Assembly (NCBI GenBank): GCA_004194705.1
Contig: SADC01001213.1
Location: forward strand, 124,001 to 188,000
Length of the DNA stretch: 64,000 nucleotides
Direction: 5' to 3'
From: Ditylenchus dipsaci
Lineage: Eukaryota; Nematoda; Chromadorea; Rhabditida; Anguinidae
Position 1 is the stretch's first letter. Every line of letters begins with the position of its first letter. Below are positions 1 to 10,749 of this stretch, one piece after another. The notes below the pieces were generated by a model. The model searched no databases and had not been told where the DNA came from. It was given only the letters and a program-made list of their open reading frames with translations. Position numbers and translations under genes: made by a program.

Positions 1-19
1 TTTTAGAAATTTTTTCTGG

Positions 20-1786
20 TTTAAAGGAGCATGCTTTCCTGTTGATAAGTCAATTGTTGAAATTTGAATTCCCGGGACAAAATCCTACACTACGGTTTTG
101 GCACGAACTGTTTTTTGAATGCAATCATTTTTGTTTCAAATATTCTTTTTGAATCTTTTAATTACGTCGAACCCAGCAATTATGGGCACAGCAAAAAGTA
201 TGATTACTCACTGAACCTGTAGCATTTAATCGGATCGGATCCCGAGGTTGAGCATGAGTCAGACCTCTTCGGAGTGTCATTGACTTCTAGTTTTGGATTT
301 GCTGAGCCTGTGGCTCGGCCCTACAAATTTTTTTGGTCTGATCAGTAGGTAAGCCTTTGTTTGACTTTAGAATTGTTTTTAGTCTGATTAGTGGGTAAGA
401 TCAATTTAAACGGACACAGATTTAGATAGAGATTTTGGTATTAGGGTAGAATTTTCTAAAACTCTCGCCTTAGCATTGACAAATCGCCGCACTTGCGAAA
501 TCACCAACTTCCTTTAAAAATACCGAGAAAATTCAAGAAGACTCGGCATGAACAGTGGTATTTCACTTGCTCCGGCATTTGTGTTTTACACAGTAATCAC
601 TCCCCCACAGATTGAAGGCCGAGCCAAAGGCTTAGCAAATCCAAAACTCGAAGTCCATGATACTCCGAAGAAGTCTGACTCTTGCTCAACCTCGGGATAC
701 GATCTGCCTAAGGATCAAATTGAATTTCCCCACCAAAAGTGTGAAATTCCCCACCAAATTACTGAATTTCCCCACCAAATTTTAAAACAACCATATCTCA
801 GTGTTTTCTCATCATTTTTTTATTTTTTTCAGACCAGCATGCAGCCCTACTCTTCTAGTTTCTAATGAGCCATCAAACAAATTGTTAAAAGTTTAAAAAC
901 ATTGAGAAAAGTTGGTTTTTATAAAACAACTTCTTGTTTAAACTAGAAGAGTAGGGCTGCATGCTGGTCTGAAAAAAATAAAAAAATGATGAGAAAAACA
1001 CTGAGATATGGTTGTTTTAAAAATTTGGTGGGGAAATTCAGTAATTTGGTGGGGAATTTCACACTTTTGGTGGGGAAATTCAATTTGATCCTTAGGCAGA
1101 TCGTATCCCGAGGTTGAGCAAGAGTCAGACTTCTTCGGAGTATCATGGACTTCGAGTTTTGGATTTGCTAAGCCTTTGGCTCGGCCTTCAATCTGTGGGG
1201 GAGTGATTACTGTGTAAAACACAAATGCCGGAGCAAGTGAAATACCACTGTTCATGCCGAGTCTTCTTGAATTTTCTCGGTATTTTTAAAGGAAGTTGGT
1301 GATTTCGCAAGTGCGGCGATTTGTCAATGCTAAGGCGAGAGTTTTAGAAAATTCTACCCTAATACCAAAATCTCTATCTAAATCTGTGTCCGTTTAAATT
1401 GATCTTACCCACTAATCAGACTAAAAACAATTCTAAAGTCAAACCAAAGGCTTACCTACTGATCAGACCAAAAAAATTTGTAGGGCCGAGCCACAGGCTC
1501 AGCAAATCCAAAACTAGAAGTCAATGACACTCCGAAGAGGTCTGACTCATGCTCAACCTCGGGATCCGATCCGATTAAATGCTACAGGTTCAGTGAGTAA
1601 TCATACTTTTTGCTGTGCCCATAATTGCTGGGTTCGACGTAATTAAAAGATTCAAAAAGAATATTTGAAATAAAAAATGCTTGCATTCAAAAAACAGTTC
1701 GTGCCAAAACCATCGTGTAGGATTTTGTCCCCGGGAATTCAAATTTCAACAATTGACTTATCAACAGGAAAGCATGCTCCTTTAAA
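20..1786. repeat. 1.77-kb near-perfect palindrome (foldback element)
   Basis: Arms at about 20-872 and 935-1786 are almost exact reverse complements around a roughly 60-bp AT-rich spacer, starting TTTAAAGGAGCATGC and ending with its complement. Each arm has a nested inverted repeat: the stretch at 238-326 (CCGAGGTTGAGC...GCTCGGCC) returns inverted at 617-705. Each arm also has a short tandem array of the word GAATTTCCCCACCAAA (about 720-785, mirrored at 1017-1082). Identical 105-codon ORFs in both arms (548-865 + and 938-1255 -) are a by-product of the symmetry. The inner end (CCCTACTCTTCTAGTTT) resembles the ends of the palindrome at 15062-15265. No 9-bp duplication is visible; only TTTAAA flanks both ends. 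Confidence 0.9.
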
Positions 1787-1795
1787 AAAATTCAG

Positions 1796-1952
1796 CTAAA
1801 TGGCCTACACCTCTAAGTCTCAATTCTCTGCCAGTGAAACAGCCTTTCAATCAAACAACGCTGATCATGTGCACAAAACCTTTGTAATAGGGCCCTGGCG
1901 TGGCTACGACCCACGAGAAGATGATTGGCACTGCGTGCATGTAAAAATATAA
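1796..1952 (+). CDS. Putative terminal coding exon, unknown protein
   Basis: A 3' splice-like site (AAATTCAG) just beyond the palindrome is followed by a 50-codon frame, with ATG at 1800 and stop TAA at 1950-1952. An AATAAA signal follows at 1963-1968. The peptide includes FVIGPWRGYDPREDDWHC, which looks like real coding sequence but matches nothing I recognise. If it is an exon, the giant palindrome lies in its upstream intron. It could instead be a chance ORF. Confidence 0.4.
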
Positions 1953-1969
1953 AAATCACCCAAATAAAG

Positions 1970-2403
1970 AAAAAAAGTTATCACATAACAATTTAGTGCA
2001 ATAATGCCAATTACAAGCCACATGTCTGTAGTGGTTGCTTAAAACCGCGTTGTCTGAACAGCGAGGAATTGGAACAACTGCAAAAGTCGAAGCGGTCAGG
2101 AGAAGAATTATTTGAGCGTGGGTTGTTTTTATTGTTCTATGGAAACATATTTCGTATGGGAACGCATGTCATAATCTTTTGAACGTCTCATAAAAAGACT
2201 TTTTTGCTCCACATGCATTCTTTGGAATTTTTTTATTAAAAATATCAATTAGTATGAATATTTCGTGGTCTATTGGTCCACACGTCGTGTCGTCTACAGG
2301 TCAATCAACTACACTTTCGAAACCGAGGTAGTCCCTTATTCTTAAGGCAGTGTTTCGCTGGACAACTTGAGTACTGCCTGAAAATTTCACGACAAAATCT
2401 GAC
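1970..2403. other. Unassigned intergenic or intronic stretch
   Basis: AT-rich sequence with no convincing ORF, RNA gene or repeat symmetry, apart from GTC-rich text around 2280-2345. Confidence 0.5.
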
Positions 2404-3056
2404 TTTTTATATGGACAATACTTTTTTCTCCGCCTAATTTACTTCTTTTTCCGCCTAATTTACTCTTTTTTCGCCTAATTTTGATTCTCGACACGAAATC
2501 AACCATTTTAAAATTTTTTTTGTGAAAATTCAGGGGTGGGCAAAGACCAGATGGCTGGAGACCCACTCCGGAATGGCCAAAAGGCCAAAATTATTGGTTT
2601 TTTGGGGTCTGCTAAAGGGGGAGTAAACTTTTTGAGAAAAATCGATTGAGCGGATCAGATTTCGGGTCCGATCGACTTAATCGCTCAGAATTCTAGGTTT
2701 ATGGTGGTTTCGAGTGGTTCAGGGTGGAGTTGTGGGCGATGAAGCCGATCGGACCCGGAATCTGATCCGTTCAATCGGTTTTTCTCAAAAAGTTTACTCC
2801 CCCTTTAGTAAACCCCAAAAACCAATAATTTTGGCCTTTTGCCATTCCGGAGTGGGTCTCCAGCCATCTGGTCTTTGCCCATCCCTGAATTTCACCCAAA
2901 AAATTTTAAAATGGTTGATTTCGTGTCGAGAATCAAAATTAGGCGGGAAAAAGAGTAAATTAGGCGGAAAAAGAAGTAAATTAGGCGGAGAAAAAAGTGT
3001 TTTAGGCGGAAAAAGAAGTAAATTAGGCGGAGAAAAAAGTATTGTCCTTTTTATAT
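2404..3056. mobile_element. Word-array foldback element W1 (TTAGGCGG words), 9-bp TSD
   Basis: The element is 2413-3047, flanked by the direct duplication TTTTTATAT (2404-2412 and 3048-3056). Termini are GGACAATAC and GTATTGTCC. Behind each end sits a tandem array of the word TTAGGCGGAAAAAG: three copies on the left, five on the right in inverse orientation. Next come longer inverted arms and a core containing GGGGGAGTAAACTTT and ATTGAGCGGATCAGA. The same core recurs in elements at 6790-7590, 30194-33250 and 43740-44385 that carry different terminal words. The ORF at 2714-3076 is a translation of the array and is not a gene. Confidence 0.9.
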
Positions 3057-3150
3057 ACGGTCCACGCTCTATTTAACATAATCTTTATTTAACATGAGGT
3101 TTTCAGCGGCCCCCTGAATTGTATTAAATAGAGCGTGGGCTGTACACTAC
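3057..3150. repeat. Short palindromic MITE, pogo-like group
   Basis: Inverted ends ACGGTCCACGCTCTATTTAA and its complement enclose AT-rich sequence. This resembles the CAGTC-ended palindromes elsewhere in the window but with diverged termini. W1 inserted directly at its edge. Confidence 0.5.
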
Positions 3151-3477
3151 CGTACTCATGGCTCTGTTTTAGGCAAGAAAGAACTGTTTTTCTGCTAAAT
3201 CAGAGCGATTTCCTTAATCTCAAGGTCGACTACCTTTGAGTGAGTATTCACCCAGGGTATTGAGATTCCAGTTAGTCAATACCGGATTTTGATCTTACAA
3301 GGGAATCGCCCAAGTTATTCTTAAGACCTATATAAAAGTTCGGTTCCATATATGAAATTTCAATATTGTCGGCTGAAAGCGAGACGACCGAACGACCCCC
3401 TTTTGATTTTAGCCATTTTTCAGTATAAATAAATTTGGCGCTACCGGAGTATAAACCCCACAAGGAGCTTGGTAGGT

Positions 3478-3810
3478 TAGAGATGCGTGCACTCACTTAC
3501 CTTAGACATAATTCCGAGCAAAACTCTTGAACAAAAATGCATGTAGAGGCTCTTTTTGCAAAGATCCAATGACCAAAACATGATAAAACAAGTGAAAAGT
3601 CGAAAATTCAAAATGCTCAAAACTCAATTTTTTATTGACCAGATCTCAGAAATAATGTCTTTTTTGAGCTGCTGAGGTAATATTAGGTCGATTAAGGGTG
3701 TAAAAAAATTCATTTAGGTTCATCAATTCATTTAAAATTCCATTATAAAAAAATTCATTTAGGGGGGGGGGGGGGTATACTCCGGTAGGGTCAAGGGTAG
3801 GTAAAAAACT
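3478..3810. repeat. Composite repeat copy (R hairpin fragment plus G-run element)
   Basis: It begins with the R-family text GATGCGTGCACTCACTTACC and continues with sequence also found at 29120-29560 (TTTTTTATTGACC, TCTCAGAAATAATGTC, AGGTCGATTAAGGGTG). It ends in a G run followed by ACTCCGGTAGGG words. Confidence 0.6.
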
Positions 3811-3829
3811 CCGGTAGGTAAAAAAATCT

Positions 3830-3950
3830 TGCAAAAAATGCACGCGGAGAAAAAGGGTCTTTTTACAGCAAATAAAAGTCGCTTTAGCACAAAAAAGTAT
3901 TTTTGCAGCACAGAAAAGCTTCGCCCAAAAATAACTGCCCATACAAAAAT
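3830..3950. repeat. Solo word array (GCAxxAAAAAAGT words)
   Basis: Irregular repeats of GCAGCAAAAAAGT-like words end in AAAATAACTGCCC. The terminus is reminiscent of the GGACAATA-type ends of W elements. I found no matching inverted arm. Confidence 0.45.
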
Positions 3951-4455
3951 ACGTCTTTCACATGTATGTTCATTTACGTTTTAATAAAGTTTAGATATCT
4001 TTTTGGTTCATTTTACAGAAACCCTCGTTTTCTGATGTTTTTACACACTTTAAAATTCATTACAATACTCAAAGGTCACTTTTGGCCCAACAAGGAACTC
4101 TATCGGGGTGTTATTTTAAGGAACCCGTCGCTGATTTTTTTATTGCATATTCTAAATCAACGTTATGAAATGACCATGGTAGGGGTGGTATCATGGTTTT
4201 TTTGGTAATTTTTGTTCAATTTTTATTCACAAAATTTTTTATTCTTGAGTTGCATGCATTCAGTACTAAAAATGACCGCTAGAATCTAGAAAACAATTTG
4301 CCAGTAAAAAATATCCAAGTTTATGTAAGAAATTTCAGAAATAGGCATGATCAGATCAACTAACAGAGGTTATAGAGATAAGGTCATGTAAAACGCTGTT
4401 ATGTGACTTTGTTTTGCTGGTCTTGAAATGTTTTTATATAAACTTATTGTATCGA

Positions 4456-4726
4456 CCGTATTTATTTCTAATAAGGGCCCCCGCTCTGATAAGCGCCCCT
4501 GCTCTAATAAGCACCCCCCCCTCGACTTTGAGGGTCTGGATCTCAGTGTACAAGCAATATTTTGCAAAGCTGTTTGATACCTTTTCTTAACTCCCACGAG
4601 CTCTACCGTTTCCACTTTTTAGATTTTGGTTGAGCACCCGAAAATCTCGAAATGGAATTCCAAATTTTCCGATTTTCGGAGGTTTGAAAAATAAGCGCCC
4701 CGGGGCGCTTATGAGAGAAAATACGG
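4456..4726. mobile_element. CCGTAT-family palindromic MITE (GCGCCCC words)
   Basis: Starts CCGTATTTATTTC and ends AAAATACGG followed by TA. Subterminal repeats are AATAAGCGCCCC-like words. The internal sequence (TTTGAGGGTCTGGATC, CCACGAGCTCTACC, CCGAAAATCTCG) is shared with copies at 36592-36840 and 43029-43268, which marks a single family. Confidence 0.8.
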
Positions 4727-4904
4727 TATTCTCTGAAATGTTTGCTAGATTCTAGTAGTTATTCTGGTAAGGAGAGTTTAAAACTTTATATGGTAAAAGT
4801 ATCCAATAAAAACTATGATACCCGAAAAAAAATTACATATCTTTGATTTTATAATTGTATCACTTTTCGGCGGTTATGTTGCCTAAATTGCCTTTTTTAT
4901 TCAG

Positions 4905-6216
4905 AATTCCTACATGCTCTAGAAAATTATGCGAAAAAGAACTCTCGCGACAGGATCCTCAAAATGACAACCGGGTGGGTTTCTTGTGAGTGCATGAAGT
5001 GCACTCCGGACAGTGTAATGACAAGAAAAATTGCGGAAATATTCGTTCAATTATTTGAGCATCCGGTAATTTCCAAACAACCTAATGCCATCAGATTATT
5101 CTCATAAATTTTTAATAAAAACAGGTGTGTTAATGGCGGAGTACACTGAGGAAGACCTCGACACGGAAAGCGAATTTTTGAGGCATCATCTGGGACTTCT
5201 GGTGCAAACCTTCAGCGTTGGCCAAAACCAGTTCATCCTGGTTGCATTCCCTTTCCCAAATTGTGTGGACTTTAGCAAAAATCCAGAATCTGCAATGCCG
5301 TCAACAGAAGAATATGTCCGACAGGCTTTTGGCTTCAAGAATTGCCGTGATATTGAAGGTACAGAGACTTTTACATACAGTCCAGCTGTGCTTAATTTTA
5401 AGTAAATAGTCGGAAAAAAATTTTTGTTCACTCAATTTTTGATTAGGATTTCAAAATGGTCGAAAATTTGGCTAGACTTTACTTGGCCCCCCCCCACGGC
5501 TGACCCACTTTCGAGGTGAATTTTTAAAAACCGATTGCATATTCGTGTTTCTCGGCCCGGATTTTTACGGGAAATGATTATCAGATTCTGTGAAGAGTAA
5601 GAGTTAAAGGGGCTTGAGAGTTAGAGATGCGCGCACACACTTACCTTAGACATGATTCCGAGAAGTACTCTTGACCATAAAATGCATATAGAGTCTTTTT
5701 TTGCCACGGCCCAGTTGAAAAACACTCTGAGGCAGTCGAAGAATACATATATTTACTTTTCTATTGTTCTGACATAAAAGTGGACCCCTTTTATTCCCTT
5801 CCCCACCCAATACAGCCCTTAATCCCTTAAAATTCAAAAGGTGCCAATTTGAAAAATATTTTTTTTTAAATTTTTCCAAATTTTTGCCTTGGGGACCAAG
5901 GCAAATCCCAACAATTTTTTTTCACTTTCACAGAATCTGATAATCATTTCCCGTAAAAATCCGGGTTGAGAAACACGAATATGCAATCGGTTTTTAAAAA
6001 TTCACCTCGAAAGTGGGTCAGCCGTGGGGGGGGGGGGGGCAAGTAAAGTGTTACCGAAAATTCAAGAAAAACCAAATAGGTCATTGTATAATATCAATAA
6101 AATTTCTGCTTTTTAGTATTGAATTTCACGAAGAAGTCACTGAATGAAATGACCAAGGATATTTTGGCACGGAAGTTTCAAATTATAGAATAATGTGAAA
6201 CATTTATCACAATAAA
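4905..6216 (+). CDS. Unrecognised gene A, three 3' exons
   Basis: Exon 1 (4905-5065) follows a good acceptor (CCTTTTTTATTCAG), reads openly through CECMKCTPDSVMTRK and IAEIFVQLFEHP, then meets the donor CCG|GTAATT. Exon 2 (about 5125 or 5142-5401) encodes TEEDLDTESEF, GQNQFILVAFPFPNC and TEEYVRQAFGFKNCRDIEG, ending at the donor TTTTAA|GTAAAT. Exon 3 (6117-6147) follows TTTCTGCTTTTTAG and completes VLNFNIEFHEEVTE with stop TGA. AATAAA lies at 6211-6216. The exon 1-2 junction is uncertain: the acceptor at 5124 gives a stop, while one at 5141 keeps the frame. Codon content and splice sites look genuine. I do not recognise the family. The last intron contains a foldback element. Confidence 0.55.
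5461..6062. mobile_element. Foldback element in intron of gene A, 8-bp TSD
   Basis: Arms at about 5470-5590 and 5925-6053 are inverted copies (ACTTTACTTG, a C-run, CACGGCTGACCCACTTTCG). The 8-bp CGAAAATT flanks both sides (5461-5468 and 6055-6062), which would fit a hAT-type insertion. Between the arms lies an R-family copy (GATGCGCGCACACACTTACC, about 5620-5715) and the text GGCCxxTTTTATTCCC...CAATACAGCCC, seen again at 26150 and 27000. Confidence 0.65.
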
Positions 6217-6241
6217 TCATTAAATACAACAAATGTTCAAT

Positions 6242-6454
6242 TCATTTAGGAAAAATATAGTGAAGAATATCCAGAGCCAAGTAAAATAAGTAATCTAAAA
6301 AGCCATGCGTCATAGGTTTCTTTTTAGGCACTGCCGGCTTGTCGATCTTTTCAATAAGTGGACCAGTTCCAAACCTAGATTGCATAACATACAAGTTATT
6401 TTTAAATTTTCTTTGAACGGTCATACCTTTTTTTGCAGGACGAATTTTAAGTTT
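6242..6454 (-). CDS. Putative terminal exon of minus-strand gene B
   Basis: On the minus strand an acceptor (CTGTAATTGCAG) is followed by an open frame from KLKIRPAKKGMTVQRKF to a hydrophobic C-terminus (FLDYLFYLALDILHYIFPK) and a TGA stop. The hydrophobic tail could be a membrane anchor. The end converges tail-to-tail with gene A. Caution: its first 70 bases are one arm of an imperfect palindrome whose other arm is about 6632-6715, so part of this exon may be repeat-derived. Function unknown. Confidence 0.4.
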   Translation of the reverse strand, partial: KLKIRPAKKGMTVQRKFKNNLYVMQSRFGTGPLIEKIDKPAVPKKKPMTHGFLDYLFYLALDILHYIFPK

Positions 6455-6715
6455 CTGCAATTACAGATCGACTCATTTTTTGATGACAATTTTTTTTAGT
6501 ATATAATGACAAAACCACGATTCTTGTCTGGTCCCCCCTGTGGTTCAGTTCTTGTCTACTTAGATGACATCCGAAGACCAGGGCCAAAATTACAGGGGCC
6601 AAGCGAAAATCGTGTTTTTGATATTATATACCGAAAAAATTCTCATCAAAAAATAAGTCGATCTGCATATACAGAAATTTAAATTTGGACTGCAAAAAGT
6701 TATGACCATTCAAAA
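6425..6715. repeat. Imperfect palindrome with GGTCCCCC MITE core
   Basis: The centre (6495-6640) has ends TATATAATGACAAAACCACG and the complement, with internal GGTCCCCCCTGTGG. It matches the nested MITE at 35015-35160. The outer arms repeat the gene B acceptor region in inverse. Confidence 0.6.
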
Positions 6716-6787
6716 GTGTCACAAAAATTTGAAATACCATGTACCATGTCATTTTAACATCATTGCAAAAAGGTAATATTTAATTCT

Positions 6788-7590
6788 GCCCCCCCCCCCC
6801 CAATTGCTAACAAATGCCCCCTTATTTCAAGAAAAAGGCCCCTTGATCGAATCGCCTCCTAATTACAGGAAAATGCCCTCTGATTCTAGAAAAATGCCTC
6901 CTTTATACGAATCGCTCCTGAATCACTCGAAAATGCCCCCTTATTTTTTTAAAAGGTACTCCCTATGTTGTTTTCTCTCGTCATTTTCAGTCCACATTTT
7001 GCGGGAATTTTCTGGCTAGTTGTTTTTTATTCAAAAAATGACTTGGATTGGTCAAGAAATCACCCAGAAATGGCTAGAAGCCCCTGAAAGTTGATTTTTC
7101 AAGGGTTTACTAAAGAGGCAGTGAACTTTCTGCAAAAATTCGATTAAGCAGATCAGAAATCCGTGAATTCAAATTTCAAATAACTTACTCCAGAATTTAA
7201 GTAACTCAGATTTTCGGATTCATGGTGGTTTTTAGTAGTTCAGAGTGAAATTCTTAGTGATCCAGCCCGACATTTCGGAATTCTGATTTGCTCAATCGAA
7301 TTTTCTCAAAAAGCTCACTCCCACCGTGGCAAACCTTCAAAACCCAACTTTCTGGGGCTCGCGGCCATACCGGGGTGGAATTCTGACCAATCCAAGTTAT
7401 TTTCTCGCTCGAAAATTTGAATTCCTGCAAGATTTTGACTAAAAACAACAAGAAAAATGATTGGAAAGTAATTTTTAGAAAATTAGTGCGCATTTTTTAG
7501 TGATTGAGGGTCAATTCGAATAAGAGGTCATTGTTGTGTAATTAGGGTCATTTTGCAGTAATTAAGGGACAAAATCAAATACCACCCATT
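6788..7590. mobile_element. Diverged word-array foldback with shared core
   Basis: The left array has words such as AAAATGCCCCCT and GAATCGCTCC (6800-6960); the right has AATTAGGGTCATT-like words (7495-7570). Between them lies an inverted core (TTTACTAAAGAGGCAGTGAAC with TTCGATTAAGCAGATCAGA, complement around 7265-7340), homologous to the cores of W1 and the elements at 30194 and 43740. No clean TSD was found. Confidence 0.6.
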
Positions 7591-7604
7591 GCAAAATTAC
7601 TTAC

Positions 7605-7983
7605 GTCACTCTATACAATTGTTGACAAAGTTGATTTATTTCTAGAGGAGTTAACTTGGTCAATACCACAGTTGGCTGATAAAAGCGTACTTCTGATATC
7701 GATCTGAGCTGGTCAGGAAGAAGGACCGACCATTTGTATAGATCGCCCCTTGGAGCCATTCTGATATAGGTGATGTGAAGGCTCGTTTCAATAGCCTTTA
7801 CTTGGAGATCGGTGCTTAGAGGAACCACAATGTATATGTCTGATTGTATATTTGAAACAACGTCGAGCTGGATAAGACGACCGGTCTCCTTTTATAGATT
7901 TCCAATCCTTGAACCAAGCCCAAATCGGCCCAGATAATATCACCATTTGTTGTCTGAATATGTGTATATACCAATGTAACGAT
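7605..7983 (-). CDS. Internal exon of unrecognised minus-strand gene (possibly gene B)
   Basis: Minus-strand acceptor TTTAAATGGACAG at 7984 and donor GTGAC|GTAAGT at 7604 bracket about 126 codons. One base is lost near an A-run (about 7893), where the frame shifts; on either side the reading is clean (NGDIIWADLGLVQGLEIYK, then GRLIQLDVVSNIQSDIYIVV, then APRGDLYKWSVLLPDQLRS). I infer a single exon with a homopolymer error or recent frameshift. No domain recognised. Phase does not match the exon at 6242-6454, so an exon may be missing or the two are unrelated. Confidence 0.5.
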
Positions 7984-8010
7984 CTGTCCATTTAAAAATA
8001 TTTGTCATAT

Positions 8011-9190
8011 TCAACACACGAATATTCCCGACTGGAATAACAGTTTCTATAATTGTTTAAGAACTGATGCATGCTTTTTTCAGGCTGTTGAGCAGTGTGT
8101 TTTTTCAGTGCAGCCTTTCTTTTTTATGCTTATAAGAAAGACCTTTGTCTGAGTTTTCCAATGGCATGTCGTTTGCCGATATTCGAGAAAAATATAACAC
8201 GGTTAAAATTTTAAAAATAATTAATAAAAACCTTTTTTTAATTTAATTTATCCGAAAAGTATAAGAAATTTTTGTACAGAGACATGTATCCACGAAAACG
8301 ACTTCAGATTCAAAAACAGCGTGAAAAATGGCACCTGACAGTGCTCCAAAGTCAAGTAAAAAGTGCTTTCGAACTGTCTAGCAAAAGTAAAAAAAAGCTA
8401 AAAAAAAATTTCTGAAAAAAACAATGTAATATCAACGTGTAAAATCAGAATTCTAACACCAGATCCGTGTTCAGCATGATCGGTTTACTTAAGAAACGGC
8501 TCTTTGAATTAAAAAATCCGTACATGATAAAAAAAGATTTAAATAAACAAATTTTCAATTTAAATCTTTTTGGTCTTGAACGGAATTTGAAATTCGACAG
8601 TGACTATTCAATACAAAAAGCGGTTTCTCAAGTAAATCGACTATGCTAAACACGAATCCAGTTTCAGAATTTAGATTTTGTAAGTATTACAAGCCACACT
8701 GTGTTTTAGGGCAACTTTCTGAGCTCATTTTGACTTTTGCGAGACGGTCCAAAAGCCCTTTTTACTTGACTTTGGAGCACTGCCAGGTGTTATTTTTCAT
8801 GCTGATTCTGAATCCAAAGTTCGTTTCACAGATACATGTCTCTGTGTTTTTGTTATATTATTTGGAAAAATTAAATTAAGAAACCACTTTTATTGATTAC
8901 TTTAAGCTTTAAACGTGATAATTTCATCTAATATGGGCAAGCGACATACCATTGTAAAGCCCAGACAGAGAGCTTTATTATAAGCATAAAAAAGAAAGGC
9001 TGCATCAACTTAATTTACTGCTCACCAGCCTGAAGAAAAAAGCATGCACTTTTCAATTAGATCCTGTGAAAATTGGGTTTTTTGAGGGCATTGCACTTAT
9101 GTTGGGAGGTCTGATTTTGTGATATTTACGCTCAGCAGGTTCTAAAACACTTATAGGAACTGTTATTCCAGTCGGGAATTTCCGTGTTAA
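8011..9190. mobile_element. Large diverged palindromic element
   Basis: Ends share ATTCCCGACTGGAATAACAG (about 8023 and, inverted, about 9159-9179). Further inverted matches include GCATGCTTTTTTCAGGCTG (8070 versus 9030) and TTTACTTGACTTTGGAGC (8342 versus 8762). The middle (8455-8660) is AT-rich with GTGTTCAGCATGATCGGTTT, a stretch that recurs inverted at 16840-17000. ORFs at 8467-8879 look like non-coding symmetry products. Confidence 0.7.
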
Positions 9191-9194
9191 GAAG

Positions 9195-9345
9195 CGACAG
9201 TCTTTTCGTTGTCAATTATTTCGTCTTTGTCATTTCTCACCCTAGTCATTTCTCGTGGTCTTTTCGCCCCGATAATTCCCCGGTCATGTCGTCCTAGTCC
9301 CTTATTCCTGGTCTTTTTGTCCCCAGTCTTTTCAGCTTACAAGCA
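9195..9345. repeat. Solo word array (GTCTTTTC / GTCATTTC words)
   Basis: About a dozen irregular words built on GTC followed by pyrimidines (GTCTTTTCGTTGTC, GTCATTTCTCACC, GTCTTTTTGTCCCC). No inverted partner seen nearby. Confidence 0.45.
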
Positions 9346-9389
9346 AACCCCGGAACTGTAAAATGGAATTATCGAAATCTCCAATCATA

Positions 9390-9515
9390 TCTTGTATGGT
9401 TGTACTGAAAAAGGTAAAAGAATATTTGGTAAAAAATTTTTTGGTGAAAATTTTTTTTGGTGAAGGCACATTTGGTAAAATTTCTTTTAGTAAAGGCACA
9501 CGTTGAAAAAACATG
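9390..9515. repeat. Solo word array (TTTGGTGAAGGCAC words)
   Basis: Five to six copies of TTTGGTAAAA / TTTGGTGAAGGCAC-type words in an AT background, in the style of W-element arms but without a partner arm. Confidence 0.45.
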
Positions 9516-9631
9516 CTTTTGGGCTGTTTGGGAGGAGGCGGTATAATATACTTTAGCCAGATTGTGTTCAATGTGCTCTAAGTTTATGAGCAATAGATAA
9601 CCCTAATTACGCTCCGCATTTTGAAATACCG

Positions 9632-10352
9632 TATTTATTCTAGCAGAAGGCCAGTCTTTAACAGAAGGCCAGTCTCCAATAGAAGGCCAACCTTGCACGA
9701 AGTGGGTTCAAATAGATAATATCGAGAAATTTCGCTGTATATAGGTATTATTTAGCCGTGTAGTCATCTCCTAGATATACCAAATCCTGTAAATTTGTGA
9801 AACGTTACAAAACAACGGGGAAATATAGGCATAGCTTTTTATATTGGCTGAATTCAAGTGTGCACTCTTCACTCAAGTGAAGTACACCTTCATTCAGTAC
9901 ACCTTTTCTGAAAAAAAATTTAAAAAAAAAAGTTGCTTTGGTCTCCTAATCTGATTTGACTGAAGCGGTATACTACACTTGAGTGAAAGGTGTATAGTAA
10001 AATTGGCCCTGTACAACAAAGGGGGTTTTTTGCCTTGGTCCCCCTGTTTTTTTTCGTTATATTATTATTTTTTCATTATTTTTTAAGCTTAGGCTCAGGC
10101 AAAATTAGGGCAATGTATGTTAGGACAGACTCAAAGTTAAGTCTAAAATATGTTTGAGTCCGTCCTAACATACGCTGGCCTACCTTTGCCTAAGCCTAAA
10201 GCCTAAAATATAACAAAAAAACAACAGGGGATCAAGGCTTTTGTCAAAAAAGAAGAGTTGAAAACTAGAAGTGCAGTCTATATTAGAAGGCCACCTTCTG
10301 AAGGGGGTTGAAAAATAAAACGCCATAGCCTTCTATTAGAATAAATGCAGTA
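9632..10352. mobile_element. CCGTAT-family MITE (AGAAGGCC words), interrupted
   Basis: Left end CCGTATTTATTCTAGC with AGAAGGCC words (9632-9695). Right end GGCCTTC-type words and AGAATAAATGCAGTA (10275-10352). The same words occur in the copy at 16194-16455. A G-family MITE occupies the middle. Confidence 0.65.
10028..10250. mobile_element. G-family MITE (GCCTTGGTCCCC ends)
   Basis: Left end TTGCCTTGGTCCCCCTG, right end AACAGGGGATCAAGGC. The interior is palindromic, with AAGCTTAGGCTCAGGC, TATGTTAGGACAGACTC and their complements (GTCCGTCCTAACATACGC, GCCTAAGCCTAAAGCC). The AGGCTTAGGC/GCCTAAGCC words echo the nematode telomere unit TTAGGC. Confidence 0.8.
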
Positions 10353-10749
10353 TTACAAACTTAGGTGGGTCATTATTCTGAGAAAGTACCACTCATATTT
10401 TGCTCAAATTCCAGGTGTTTGGGAACAGGTGAAATCACCTATTTTCGAATGCTATTTACCCAATTGAGCCATTATCTTTCCGAAAATCGGTTTAGCTATG
10501 GTGTTCAGGGTAAATTTCTGCACAAAACGCTGGGACACACATCGCTTTTACCGTGTTAGAAATTTTCTCTGATTCTCAGCCTCGAAATTTCGGATTCCGC
10601 TTGACTCAATGGTATGAACTTTTCTTGGACGAGAATTATTCAAATTTTAAGAAGATGGTTTTTTGAGCCAACTGGTTGGTAGTGATTTTCCGGGGTACCA
10701 TTTTTTAATATGATTGCCTTTCTTAAACATGCTAAAGAAGACTTGGCTC

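Noticed and set aside
548..1255. Identical 105-codon ORFs on both strands at 548-865 and 938-1255.
   Set aside because: They are mirror images produced by the palindrome, with low-complexity composition.
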